A stretch of DNA of 64,000 bases from Sorangium cellulosum So ce56 (GTDB lineage: Bacteria; Myxococcota_A; Polyangia; Polyangiales; Polyangiaceae), in assembly GCF_000067165.1 (NCBI RefSeq), contig NC_010162.1, forward strand, positions 1,116,001-1,180,000, in the 5' to 3' direction. The position numbers and the translations under genes were made by a program. Positions 17,239 through 25,191 of this stretch are shown one piece after another (the stretch's first letter is position 1; every line of letters begins with the position of its first letter). Below the pieces are notes generated by a model that saw nothing but the letters and a program-made list of their open reading frames with translations, did not search any database and was not told the origin of the DNA.

Positions 17239-17512
17239 GACCTCGAGCGCCGCGAAATCCTCGCTTGCGGCGGCAGAGGCCGGAAGGGCCGAATCACAAC
17301 CGCTGCCGCTCCCGGACAGAGCTACCCGACGGCGCTGGACAGCGCTCGGCACTTGCGGCGCAGCGCCGAACCGTGTGACCCTCGGTGCGGAAGTTCTCCA
17401 AAGGCGCCCGAACGCACGGATCTGGTCCACCGGTTTGACTTCTGCCTGTGCCAGCCGATGAACTCGCAATTCGCCTGTGCGCCCCGCGCGTGCTCTGCCA
17501 GTGTCGAGCGCG

Positions 17513-18172
17513 ATGAACCAGCGTGAGAACCGCTACCAGGCGCCGCGCACCCCGATCGAGGCCGTCCCCGCGGGCCCCTTGTCACGAAGCGCTGCGAGGG
17601 TTTTCGTCGCGTGGCTTCTCGGGGCCTCGCTGGTGAGGGGCGCCGCGCTCGCCTTCCAGATCGGATACGCGCTGGCAGCGTTCGGCGCAGAGAAGCATCT
17701 CGCCGGACTGCTGGCAGCCTCCGTGCTGCGCACTGGCGCTGCCCAAGTCGCCGCGTCCGCCTGCAGTGTCGCGCTCGCGTGGGAGACCCACCATGGCCTC
17801 GGCGCCCAGCGCCCGCTCTGGCGAACGTACGCGCTCCTCCCGTTCACGGCACCCGTCGCTGCGGGCCTCATGATCGCCGTGGGGGTGGGGGCGACGACCT
17901 TCGGGTACGGCGCTACACCGTGCGCGTCGTGGCAGTCGATCCGAGCGTTCGCGACGCCCGGCGATGCGCTGTTCGGCCTGGTGCAGGCGAGCGCCCTGGC
18001 GATCGTCCTCGGTGGGCTTGCGGTGCTGCTGGGGCCTTGGCTCTCGGCTCTGCGCGCGGGCTTGCTCGCCAGGATCGTTGTGGCGCTGCTCGCGACGGGG
18101 TTGATCACCGGTGCGGTGCAGGCGGCACTCGTCGTCTTTCTCTCCGCGGGCGATGACGTGGGCGTGCCCTGA
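17513..18172 (+). CDS. multi-pass membrane protein, unknown
   Basis: 219 residues, not recognised. The ATG at MNQRENRYQAPRTP is preferred; a shorter upstream extension has no SD. The N-terminal NRYQAP sequence resembles the short cytoplasmic NPYQAP tag often seen at the start of small bacterial membrane proteins. Four to five hydrophobic helices follow, rich in Ala, Leu and Gly (for example AFQIGYALAAF and LAIVLGGLAVLLG). It has a single-gene arrangement, with the chemosensory hairpin upstream and 370 bp of non-coding DNA downstream. Confidence 0.7.
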   Translation: MNQRENRYQAPRTPIEAVPAGPLSRSAARVFVAWLLGASLVRGAALAFQIGYALAAFGAEKHLAGLLAASVLRTGAAQVAASACSVALAWETHHGLGAQRPLWRTYALLPFTAPVAAGLMIAVGVGATTFGYGATPCASWQSIRAFATPGDALFGLVQASALAIVLGGLAVLLGPWLSALRAGLLARIVVALLATGLITGAVQAALVVFLSAGDDVGVP

Positions 18173-18539
18173 CATGGCCTCTTGGTTGGCAGTCGGCAAG
18201 AGTCCTGAATTTCCTGCGAACTTTGGGCTCGACGTACATAGTTATGCGCTCCTGCAGCTGCCGCAGCACTGACGCCCTGGGGCGGACCGCAAGCGGGGCC
18301 GCCGAACCCGGCAATGCAGCCGCCAAGGTGCCTTGCGGCTGATGACGAAGACGTCGGGCAGGCGCGGCGCCACGAGGGGCGGCACGCTGGTACGGGCGTG
18401 TCGTCACTGGCCACGTGACCGAGCTTCCGCGCGTCGGCCGACTGCGTCGCGAGGAGCACCTTCCAGGTGCGCCCGGCGCGCCGAGCGGGAGCTTGACACG
18501 AGCGATGTTATCGTATGGCCTGTCCTGCTCGGAGAGCCC
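18173..18539. other. intergenic region upstream of the SDR gene
   Basis: 367 bp without a supported gene. Near its end TTGACA (18493-18498) is followed by a small dyad CGAT-GTT-ATCG (18503-18513), which could be a repressor site for the SDR gene. No -10 hexamer at normal spacing was found. A TetR remnant downstream hints at lost TetR-type control. Confidence 0.4.
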
Positions 18540-19370
18540 ATGAAAAAAACGTGGAAAGATGCGGTCACCTTCATCACAGGCGGCGGCTCGGGCATCGGTC
18601 GAGCGCTCAGCCTGGAGCTCGCGCGGCGCGGAGCGCGCGTGACGGTGACGGACGTGAACGGCGACGCCGCCGCGAAGGTGGCGGCCGAGGCCGGCAACGG
18701 CGCTTCGTCGCGCGCGCTCGACGTGCGCGACGAGGCGGGCATGCGCGAGGCCATCGAGGACACCGCTGCCCGCGGCGGGCGCCTCGACTTGCTCATCAAC
18801 AACGCGGGAATCGGCGCCGCCGGCGAGGCGCACGAGATCCCACTTCCGCACTGGAACCGCGTCCTCGACGTCAACGTGCGCGGCGTGCTGCACGGCATCG
18901 TGGCGGGCTACCCGATCATGGTGCGCCAGAAGAGCGGCCATATCCTCAACGTGGCCTCGCTCGCCGGCCTGGGCCCAGCGCCGCTCTTCACGCCGTACGC
19001 GATGACCAAACACGCCGTCGTCGGCCTCAGCACGAGCCTGCGAATCGAGGCGGCGGCCTACGGCGTCCACGTGAGCGTGCTCTGCCCGGCCGCGGTCGAG
19101 ACCCCGATCCTGGACTCCGAGAACCCCCCCGACCTGCCGGCGGTCCCGTGGGTTCCGAACGCGCGCCGCCTGCTCGAGGCCCTCGCCGGCCCGCCTTACC
19201 CGGCCGACGCGCTCGCGCGCGAGGCGCTCGACGCGGCGGCCGACGACGTGCCCGTCATCGTGCTCCCCGCGCGCGCACGCTTCCTCTGGCGCCTCGGCAG
19301 GATGTTCCCGGCGCTCGTCGAGAAGGGCGGCCGCGACGAGATCGCCAAAGAGCGAGCGACGCGAGGGTGA
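18540..19370 (+). CDS. short-chain dehydrogenase/reductase (SDR)
   Basis: 276 residues. Classical SDR features: cofactor loop TGGGSGIG near residues 14-21, DV at the second strand end (LDVRDEAG), NNAG (LLINNAGIG), catalytic Ser near 140 (NVASLAG), Tyr153 and Lys157 (YAMTK). The NNAG and the Asp ending strand 2 (VTDVNGD) suggest NAD(H) rather than NADP(H). It oxidises or reduces an alcohol/ketone pair; the substrate cannot be inferred. An SD (GGAGAG) lies 4 nt before the ATG. It stands alone, followed by a small gene with its own SD. Confidence 0.9.
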   Translation: MKKTWKDAVTFITGGGSGIGRALSLELARRGARVTVTDVNGDAAAKVAAEAGNGASSRALDVRDEAGMREAIEDTAARGGRLDLLINNAGIGAAGEAHEIPLPHWNRVLDVNVRGVLHGIVAGYPIMVRQKSGHILNVASLAGLGPAPLFTPYAMTKHAVVGLSTSLRIEAAAYGVHVSVLCPAAVETPILDSENPPDLPAVPWVPNARRLLEALAGPPYPADALAREALDAAADDVPVIVLPARARFLWRLGRMFPALVEKGGRDEIAKERATRG

Positions 19371-19579
19371 GCGTTCGAGCACGCGCTCGCACGCAACCCG
19401 TCCAGAACGTGCGTGGGCGATGCGCCCGGCCAGGCGGCGCTGACCGACGCGTGGGTTGGTGTCTCGGCGCCGGGCGGGGCGGGGACTGGGCTCTCGACGT
19501 CCTATCCGCTCCGCATGCCGTGCCCGCTCGCCTCCTGTAGCCTCGCTTCGAGTCCTGCCGGGCGAGGGGAGGTTGCCAC

Positions 19580-20005
19580 GTGAAGACGATCGATGTGAAG
19601 GGGCACGGCGTGGTGAGCGTGACGCCGGACGTGTCGACCCTGAACGTGCAGTGTCGGGTCACCGCGCTCGTCGAGTACGTGACGGACGAGGGCATCGGCT
19701 ACGTCAAGGTGCACCACGTCATCGCCGACGGGAACTTCGTCTTCACCCTGTCGGAAGGGAAGCGCAACAACGCCGCCTATGACTTCTACGATCTGTTCCG
19801 CGTCGAGGGCGGCGACATCGTCGCGCACTGGGACTCGCGGCGCTCCGTGCCCAGCTCGACCAGGAGCGGGCTCCCGATCTTCTGGAACACCGAGCACGTC
19901 GAAACCCGGAGAATTTTCACAGGGAGGCGAGGAGGCGGGGAGGAAGAAGAAATGAATTTCTCCCTCTTGCCGTCTCTCGCTCCCCGCCTCCCCGTCTCCC
20001 TGTGA
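19580..20005 (+). CDS. chimeric small protein: SIMPL-like start fused to SnoaL-like end
   Basis: 141 residues, starting at a GTG with a GGGGAGG SD about 7 nt upstream. Residues 1-29 (KTIDVKGHGVVSVTPDVST) look like the start of DUF541/SIMPL proteins. Residues about 30-95 (VHHVIADGNFVF, YDLFRVEGGDIVAHWD) look like the C-terminal half of a SnoaL/NTF2-like protein. The N-terminal half of that fold is missing, so the product is probably not functional. The last 35 residues are read from a large inverted repeat, implying the native stop was also lost. I interpret it as two gene remnants joined by deletion. A real small fused protein is possible but less likely. Confidence 0.5.
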   Translation: MKTIDVKGHGVVSVTPDVSTLNVQCRVTALVEYVTDEGIGYVKVHHVIADGNFVFTLSEGKRNNAAYDFYDLFRVEGGDIVAHWDSRRSVPSSTRSGLPIFWNTEHVETRRIFTGRRGGGEEEEMNFSLLPSLAPRLPVSL

Positions 20006-20007
20006 AA
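19915..20007. repeat. 28-bp imperfect inverted repeat
   Basis: The left arm 19915-19942 (TTTCACAGGGAGGCGAGG...) pairs with the right arm 19980-20007 (...CCCGTCTCCCTGTGAAA) at 26 of 28 positions, with about 37 bp between. It overlaps the end of the chimeric gene and supplies its last codons. It may be a dispersed intergenic repeat or a strong transcript-end structure. Confidence 0.7.
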
Positions 20008-20045
20008 TTCCTGCTTTGTCTCGTGGTTTCAACCCATATGTCGCT

Positions 20046-20165
20046 CTAGTACTACAGCCGTACTTGGTCCAAGGTGCGGCTGTAGGCATCAAAATCGTCG
20101 AGAAATCCCTGTCCGTCCGCCCGCCTACAGCCGCGGATGGGCCGCAAGTACGGCTGTAGTACTAG
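20046..20165. mobile_element. MITE/REP-like palindromic element, copy 1
   Basis: 120 bp with perfect 21-bp terminal inverted repeats beginning CTAGTACTACAGCCG, and an inner inverted pair GCGGCTGTAGGC / GCCTACAGCCGC. The core CTACAGCCG therefore occurs four times in alternating orientation. Copy 2 at 51581-51699 is in the same orientation and differs by four substitutions and one deleted base. The flanking CTAG at both ends could be a 4-bp target duplication. There is no coding capacity, so it would move in trans. Confidence 0.75.
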
Positions 20166-20169
20166 CCCG

Positions 20170-20440
20170 ACAGCCGCACCGCGAGCACCCCCCCGTCGGC
20201 CTCGAACGGGTGCGGCACGCGGCTTCACGAGATGCTCCAGGAGGCGCGAGCGCGCGGCGAGCCGCGCCCGACCGACCCCATCGTCATCGAGGTCGCGGGG
20301 CGGGCGATCGTCCACGGTCTCGCGCGCCTGTTCCTGGATGGCCACCTGCCGCGCGAGGGCGCGATGGATCTCGCCGCGGCCGTCCTCGATGTGCTCGGCG
20401 AGGGGCTCGCGCAGGGCCCCCTGATGGGTGAGCCGCGCTC
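20170..20440 (+). pseudogene. remnant of a TetR-family regulator C-terminal domain
   Basis: Read in the frame of ATG 20232, the sequence gives HEMLQEARARGEPRPTDP, then IVHGLARLFLDGHLP and AAAVLDVLGEGLAQGP. This matches the C-terminal ligand/dimer domain of TetR regulators (a-x-G-x-x-r-p-x-d-P ... HGLA-LLLDG ... GL). There is no helix-turn-helix upstream; the readable part starts just after the repeat element and has no stop of its own before running antisense into the next gene. I infer that the N-terminal part was lost, perhaps together with insertion of the element. The SDR gene upstream is a plausible former target. Confidence 0.4.
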
Positions 20441-20441
20441 G

Positions 20442-21176
20442 TCAGTGCAGCTTGTCCTTCGCCTCGGCGAGCTCCTCGTTGATGCGGTCCACGAACGCGT
20501 CGAGGGTCATCGGGCCCTTGCTCGCGGCTGCGGCGGCCTCGATGGCCTGCGAGGCGAGCGAGGTGAGGCGCTCGACGTAGGCGAGCTGGCCCTCGAGCTT
20601 CTCGTAGTCCCCGTCGACGAAGTACCCGCTGTCGTCCTTGACGTCGAGCTCGGGCGCATACCGCTGCTTCACGTACCGCAGGATGGCGCACACGGCGACG
20701 TGGACCTTGGGGCCGGCGAACTGCGTCTTCGTCCAGTTGTAGCGGCTCCCCTCCTTGAAGAACTCGACGCCCGGCGCCTCTGGCAAGCTGGGGACGCCTA
20801 CGCTTACGCGCGGCCCTCCGCCGCGCCCCGCCTTCTCCTGCGCTGCGCGGGTGAGGTTGCGCGTGATGGCCGCGGACTCCGCCAGCGCCTGACGCATCAT
20901 GTCCGCCATCTTCGAGTCGCTGAGCAGCGCGTGGTACGTGTGGTTGATGAAGGTGCCTTCACCGTCGAAGTGAAAGTGGAGAGGCTCGCATTCGCGGTGG
21001 GGATAGAGCGTGATCCCCTCGAGACCCGAGCACGTCACGCGCCGCTCGGCGACGAGCTCCTTCATGGTCTTGCTGGGCCAGCCGGCGGCCGCGGCCTTGG
21101 CGGCGAGATCCGCGACGAGCTCGGGGACGACGGTCGGGTCGCGGAGCTTGCCCGAGTACGCGATGGAGATGCCCAT
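20442..21176 (-). CDS. conserved hypothetical protein, unknown
   Basis: 244 residues, not recognised. The start is well supported by AGGAGG 4 nt before the ATG. It is soluble, with no signal peptide or membrane segment. Notable stretches are YPHRECEPLHFHFDGEG (a cluster of His and acidic residues that could bind metal), SRYNWTKTQFAGPKVHVAVC and a helical C-terminus rich in Ala, Glu and Lys. It lies downstream of the GH26 mannanase on the same strand, but a good terminator separates them, so it is probably transcribed alone from its own promoter. Confidence 0.75.
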   Translation of the reverse strand: MGISIAYSGKLRDPTVVPELVADLAAKAAAAGWPSKTMKELVAERRVTCSGLEGITLYPHRECEPLHFHFDGEGTFINHTYHALLSDSKMADMMRQALAESAAITRNLTRAAQEKAGRGGGPRVSVGVPSLPEAPGVEFFKEGSRYNWTKTQFAGPKVHVAVCAILRYVKQRYAPELDVKDDSGYFVDGDYEKLEGQLAYVERLTSLASQAIEAAAAASKGPMTLDAFVDRINEELAEAKDKLH

Positions 21177-21274
21177 GGTGCCTCCTGAACGATCTCCCCT
21201 TACTCCAGCGCCGTCGTCGAGGCCAGCGCGCGCCGGGGAGGGAGCCCTCGGCCTCGGCGACAGGGACAGTGAAA

Positions 21275-21306
21275 GAGCCGCCGGAGCTCCCTCGCTCCGG
21301 CGGCTC
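21275..21306 (-). terminator. rho-independent-type terminator of the GH26 gene
   Basis: On the minus strand a perfect 13-bp stem (GAGCCGCCGGAGC / GCTCCGGCGGCTC) with a 6-nt loop is followed by TTTC. It lies 94 nt past the GH26 stop codon. Confidence 0.65.
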
Positions 21307-21399
21307 CGGGCCGCCTGGGGCCGCCTGAGCCTCGACACATGACCGCGAGGCCCCGGGCTCGGCGGATCCTTCACGTCTAGAGCGGATGTCCTCGCCGGG

Positions 21400-23325
21400 C
21401 TACTGGCAGGCTGTCGCGCCGAAGCAGACCGCCGGATCGCCCGCGAAGCGACGGAAGTTGTCCGCCTCCGGGTGGCCCGGGAACGGAACATAGTAGTAGA
21501 CGGCCTTGTTATCGAAGTCGCTGCCGTCGTAGTAGGTCTGCCACGTCAGCGCGTAAGCGACGCCGGCGCTCTTGGCGAGATCGAGGAGGTGGGTGTTGTA
21601 CCAGTCCTCAGTGAGCGCGCCTCGCCCCGCGTCCGGAAACAGGCTCGTCACCTCGGCGGAAGAGAGCGCGACGGCGCCCGCCGAGCCGAGGCCGTAGTTG
21701 GCCAGGAACTCCGTCCGCAGGCTCTCATCGAACAGGGTGTCGTGCCACTTGCTCACGTGGTCTGCCGGGTAGAGCGTGAGCGACGCGCCCGCCGCGAGCT
21801 TGCTGACCCGGTGGAGGAGGTGAAGCCGGTAGGTGCCCGTCTCGGTGAGCGCGTGAGGCTTGCCCTTGGCCGCGCCGATCGCCGCGACGGCGCTCGCCAT
21901 CGCCTTCATGTCCTCGAGATCTGCCGGGGACGCCGCGCGCTCGTACGGGTAATAGAGATCGATGCCGAGGATGTCGATGAGGTCGTCGCCAGGGTACGCC
22001 TCGAGGTAGTACTCCTCCAGCAGCGCGGACGGCGGCTGGCCCTCGTTCTCGAGCGCCGCGATGGCCTCCTGGGGCGGGCTCTCGTACGCCGCGCCCAGCC
22101 CGGTGAGCTCCTCGACGAGGCGGGCCCGGAGCATGTCGCGAGAGAGGCTCTCTGGATCCCTGACCTTCGCCTCGGCGGGCGTCACCGAGCTGTCGCTCAG
22201 CTTTCGCACCTTGTCCGTCGAGTACGCGAAGATCACGTTCTCCATCCCCGGCTCGCTCCGGACGGCCTCGGCGAACGTGCGGTACGCGGCGCTGTAGGCG
22301 GCGGGGCCGGTGACGGCCTGATCGTCGTCGAGCAGGGCCTGGCAGTTCCAGTAGGGCTGACCCCACCAGAACCATCCGCCGGTGTGCTCGTGGAACGGGC
22401 GGAGGACGATCGGCTTGCCGTCGAGCCCGTGCTCGCGGAAGAACTGGGCCACGTACTTCGCGTGGGCCACGAGCCAGTCGCGCGCCGAGATCCCGGCGTG
22501 GGTCCCCTGCTCGATCGGCACGTCGTTGGCGATCTTGCAGATGCACTTCAGGTTCTCCGGGATGTCCGCGCTGGAGCCGAGGGAGCGCGAATAGTACGTC
22601 TCGGCGTAGAACGGGGTGCCTCCGCCCTGGGCGTGAATCGGGACGCTCTGTCCGTCGACCGTGATGGTGGCGAGCGGCGTCTCGATGGCGTCCGCGAAGT
22701 CCGAGGTGCTGATGTCGTAGGTGCACGGGGGCGTGTGCCAGTCGAAGGCCACCATCCCGCCCGGCTGCTCCAGCATGTACGCCGCGGCGTCCGCGGTGAC
22801 GTCGCGGCGATTCCAGGGGACCGGATCGAAGACCATCGCGTCGAGGGAGACGCCGAGCAACCCGGGGTTCTCTCCCACGGTGGCGCCGGCGTCCGACGAC
22901 CAGCCCCGCTCGCCGCGGCTGGCGGGGCCTGCCATGCTCGAGAACCAGTCGTTGGTCGACACGAGCTGCTTGGTGCCCGGATCGTAGAGCCCCCACGTGA
23001 TGGCGTTCTCGTAACCGAACCGGAACTTGCCGGCTCGAGACGACGTCCAGAGGTCCTCGAGGAGGTCGCCCCTCGGCGTGTCCGGGAACTCCGGCGTGTC
23101 TCCCGGCGCGCCTCCCGTGCCTGACGACGTGCTCGACGAGGTGCTCGACGACGCGCCTCCCGAGGTGCCCGACGACGCGCCTCCCGAGGTGCCCGACGAC
23201 GCGCCTCCCGAGGTGCCCGACGAGGTGCCTCCCGGCGGCGTGTCCTCGTCCGACGACCCGCAGGCGGCCGTCAAGCACAGGAGGAATGCGGCATAAACGC
23301 GTGGACTGAGCGGGACAAGATTCAT
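21400..23325 (-). CDS. GH26 endo-beta-1,4-mannanase-like lipoprotein
   Basis: 641 residues with an SD (GGGGAG) before the ATG. A lipoprotein signal (LCLTAACG) is followed by a Ser/Gly/Thr-rich linker with three exact-looking SSGTSGGA units, encoded by 24-bp repeats around 23148-23232. The catalytic domain has the GH26 signature RPFHEHTGGWFWWG, with acid/base Glu near 313, and a nucleophile Glu near 495 in ALTETGTY. The family cleaves beta-1,4-mannan with retention of configuration. The enzyme should sit on the cell surface, spaced away by the linker, fitting a polysaccharide-degrading soil bacterium. A promoter with an operator-like site lies upstream and a terminator downstream. Confidence 0.92.
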   Translation of the reverse strand: MNLVPLSPRVYAAFLLCLTAACGSSDEDTPPGGTSSGTSGGASSGTSGGASSGTSGGASSSTSSSTSSGTGGAPGDTPEFPDTPRGDLLEDLWTSSRAGKFRFGYENAITWGLYDPGTKQLVSTNDWFSSMAGPASRGERGWSSDAGATVGENPGLLGVSLDAMVFDPVPWNRRDVTADAAAYMLEQPGGMVAFDWHTPPCTYDISTSDFADAIETPLATITVDGQSVPIHAQGGGTPFYAETYYSRSLGSSADIPENLKCICKIANDVPIEQGTHAGISARDWLVAHAKYVAQFFREHGLDGKPIVLRPFHEHTGGWFWWGQPYWNCQALLDDDQAVTGPAAYSAAYRTFAEAVRSEPGMENVIFAYSTDKVRKLSDSSVTPAEAKVRDPESLSRDMLRARLVEELTGLGAAYESPPQEAIAALENEGQPPSALLEEYYLEAYPGDDLIDILGIDLYYPYERAASPADLEDMKAMASAVAAIGAAKGKPHALTETGTYRLHLLHRVSKLAAGASLTLYPADHVSKWHDTLFDESLRTEFLANYGLGSAGAVALSSAEVTSLFPDAGRGALTEDWYNTHLLDLAKSAGVAYALTWQTYYDGSDFDNKAVYYYVPFPGHPEADNFRRFAGDPAVCFGATACQ

Positions 23326-23838
23326 GGGTTCTCCCCTGCGAACGGTGCCAGTAACGAAGCGACAATAAAGCGTGTTAATCGGTTCAGTGTCAACGGCCAT
23401 CTCACCAGGGGAGAGGTGCGCCGCACCGGGCTTCGCGCCGATTTCACCCTGAGCGCCGCCTGAGCGCCGCGCGGCGCGATGCTGCGGCGCGTCACGGCGC
23501 AGCTGGCTCACCGTGAGCGCATCGCCGGCACGTTCGGCCGGCTGCCGCCGGCGCGCCCTGTCCTGGAGCCCCGCCGGGACAGGTTCTTAACCGGTTCTTC
23601 TTTTATGGGGTTACATCCGGCGAGCGCGCTTGAGCGCATGGCCTCAGCGGCCGAGGTGGCGACCCATCCATGCGTCGCGGCGGAAGCGGTTCCTACCGCC
23701 CGCCACTTGCAGCTGGCCCGTGGCGAGCACCACGCCGGACAGCCGGACCCGCGCGCTCCTTCGTCCTCGTTCGCCTACCAGGCGGCCAGATCACCGCGCC
23801 GCCGCGGCGCGTCCGCCGTGGACCGGCGATGGCACCGC
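23326..23838. other. intergenic region upstream of GH26
   Basis: 513 bp. It holds the GH26 promoter and an operator-like site (listed separately), and a second 10-mer TTAACCGGTT at 23587-23596. On the minus strand 23640-23750 reads as a short protein-like tail (LATGQLQVAGG ... DAWMGRHLGR, then stop) that I cannot connect to a start; it may be gene debris. Confidence 0.4.
23364..23393 (-). promoter_or_regulatory. sigma70-type promoter with operator-like site for GH26
   Basis: On the minus strand TTGACA (23393-23388) is followed by an 18-bp spacer and TTTATT (23369-23364), 38 nt before the ATG at 23325. The spacer contains AACCGATTAA, nearly the same as TTAACCGGTT found 210 bp away. AACCGGTT-like palindromes are typical of LacI-family sites, so sugar-responsive repression is inferred. 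Confidence 0.5.
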
Positions 23839-24195
23839 TCACACGCTGCCGCTCACCTTCGCCGTACGGGTATTCCCGTCGAGCGACGATTCGATGGTGT
23901 ACGACGCTCCCTGGTAGGAGATGCTCCCGTCGTCACTCAGGTTTCCGCCGCGCAACACGTTGGCGGCGCTCTCGTACAGAAGGAAGGAGGCGTGACCGGT
24001 GGGCACCGCGCTGGACAGCGTCCAGGTGCCCTCGGCGCCGCCCGATTCGATCACGAGGTGCTGCCGAGCGCCCGACGGGTCGATGAGCACGCCGAGCGTC
24101 GAGCCGCTTCGGTCGCGCGCCGTGGCGCGGAAGTGGAGGTGGGCAGCGGTGGCGAGCAACAGGGAGGAGGCGACTGGCTTCTGGGGGATGGACAT
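23839..24195 (-). CDS. small protein of unknown function
   Basis: 118 residues from the ATG giving MSIPQKPVASSLLLATAAH; no convincing SD, so the start is uncertain. No family recognised. The sequence reads as a beta-rich domain (HLHFRATARDRSGSTLGVLI, SISYQGASYTIES), ending in AKVSGSV. The weak hydrophobic N-terminus (ASSLLLATAA) is not a clear signal peptide. It is the last of three small minus-strand genes, 97 nt after the preceding one, so they may form an operon. Confidence 0.5.
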   Translation of the reverse strand: MSIPQKPVASSLLLATAAHLHFRATARDRSGSTLGVLIDPSGARQHLVIESGGAEGTWTLSSAVPTGHASFLLYESAANVLRGGNLSDDGSISYQGASYTIESSLDGNTRTAKVSGSV

Positions 24196-24292
24196 GGCGG
24201 TGATGAACAGCTCCGTTGATGGACCTTGCAAGTTCCCGTATGACGCGTCGTTCCGGGGCTGCCCGGCGGCCGAGCTCTCGCGGAGAGGGCGA

Positions 24293-24541
24293 TCACGGGC
24301 CTGCGCCGGCGAGCGCGCTCGTCGGCTGCCAGGAGAGCCCGTCGTACCTCCGGGGAGAGCCCGAGCGGTCGAGCCGCTTGAACGTCTCGCCTGCCTTGAG
24401 GTGCCGCTGCCTGTCGCGATCGAATGGACCGCGCTGCCCGCTCGCCGGCTCGTACATGACATCGCTCTTCCCATGCACATGGAAACGCCAGCAGAGCCTT
24501 TGTTCCACACCGTCCACGACCCGCGACAACAACGCTTTCAT
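24293..24541 (-). CDS. small protein of unknown function
   Basis: 82 residues, not recognised. GC3 is high along the whole frame. Its ATG lies 3 nt after the TAG that ends the shifted reading of the upstream gene, the spacing expected inside an operon. The sequence is charged and soluble-looking (WRFHVHGKSDVMYEP, KAGETFKRLDRSG). No signal peptide or membrane segment. Confidence 0.42.
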   Translation of the reverse strand: MKALLSRVVDGVEQRLCWRFHVHGKSDVMYEPASGQRGPFDRDRQRHLKAGETFKRLDRSGSPRRYDGLSWQPTSALAGAGP

Positions 24542-24544
24542 GGC

Positions 24545-24905
24545 CTATAGCTCTCTGCGCTCAGCGCGCGTGCTCGCGGCGAGGAAGCACGGGCGCGGCG
24601 GGATCGGCGAGCGCGGCCTTCCCGTCCGTACCACGCACAGGGCGCGCGCCTCCCTGACGTCGGCCTCGACCTCCGCCACCATCCAAGCCCTCGTCCTGCC
24701 CCGAGAGCGGCGACGGGCCTCCGGCGGAGCGGAGCGCGAACAGCGCGCTCGGGAGGAAGCGAGGCCACGATCGCAGGTCTTCCCCGAGCGCGCGCAGGAC
24801 GGTCGGCATCCGCTCGACGCGCGACGGCGAGATCGACACGAGGCCGTCGCCCGGCCTCGCGTTGCTCGGCGCGGCGGTGATGCTGGGCGTAAACACGTGG
24901 ATCAT
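24545..24905 (-). pseudogene. small gene with an apparent frameshift
   Basis: From the ATG at 24905 (GGGAG 9 nt upstream) the frame reads MIHVFTPSITAAPSNARPG and continues with good codon bias to about codon 65 (LFALRSAGG). After that the bias moves to another frame, which reads WMVAEVEADVREARALCVV and ends at a TAG 3 nt before the next ATG. The original frame instead becomes Gly/Arg-rich and runs to 24561. I infer one indel near 24690-24720, in the genome or in the assembly. The protein family is unknown. Confidence 0.4.
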
Positions 24906-25191
24906 CTCGACGTTCTCCCGAAGGCGGAAAGCACGCCAGGCGCGTGCATCCCGGGGCTGTGCATGAACTGCCTCGAACGTCGCTTGACGGCCGTGCTTGC
25001 CGCTCCAGGACCGACGGCCCAGACGGCATCGCCGGCAACTTCGCTGCGCGTGCGCAAACAATGTATAGCAGAAAGGACGGCCGCTGCACCACGTTTATCG
25101 GCGGAGCACCCACCGATTTCACCGGCACGATGCTTTTCCGCGGCGCGGCGCCCCGGGCCTCATGAGAGATGTCTCTTTCAAGGAGGGGAGC

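Noticed and set aside
13230..17297. A 1355-codon open frame on the minus strand opposite the chemosensory operon
   Set aside because: It is low-complexity (Arg, His, Val, Gly-rich) and mirrors the coding strand of genes with clear domains; a usual artefact of high-GC DNA.
18493..18521. TTGACA as the -35 of a sigma70 promoter for the SDR gene
   Set aside because: No acceptable -10 hexamer at 16-18 bp; the nearest TATCGT is only 10 bp away. Kept as a remark in the intergenic entry.
22381..23296. Plus-strand frames opposite the GH26 gene, including one encoding an Asp/Glu/Pro repeat
   Set aside because: They mirror the Ser/Gly linker and catalytic domain of the mannanase; no SD.
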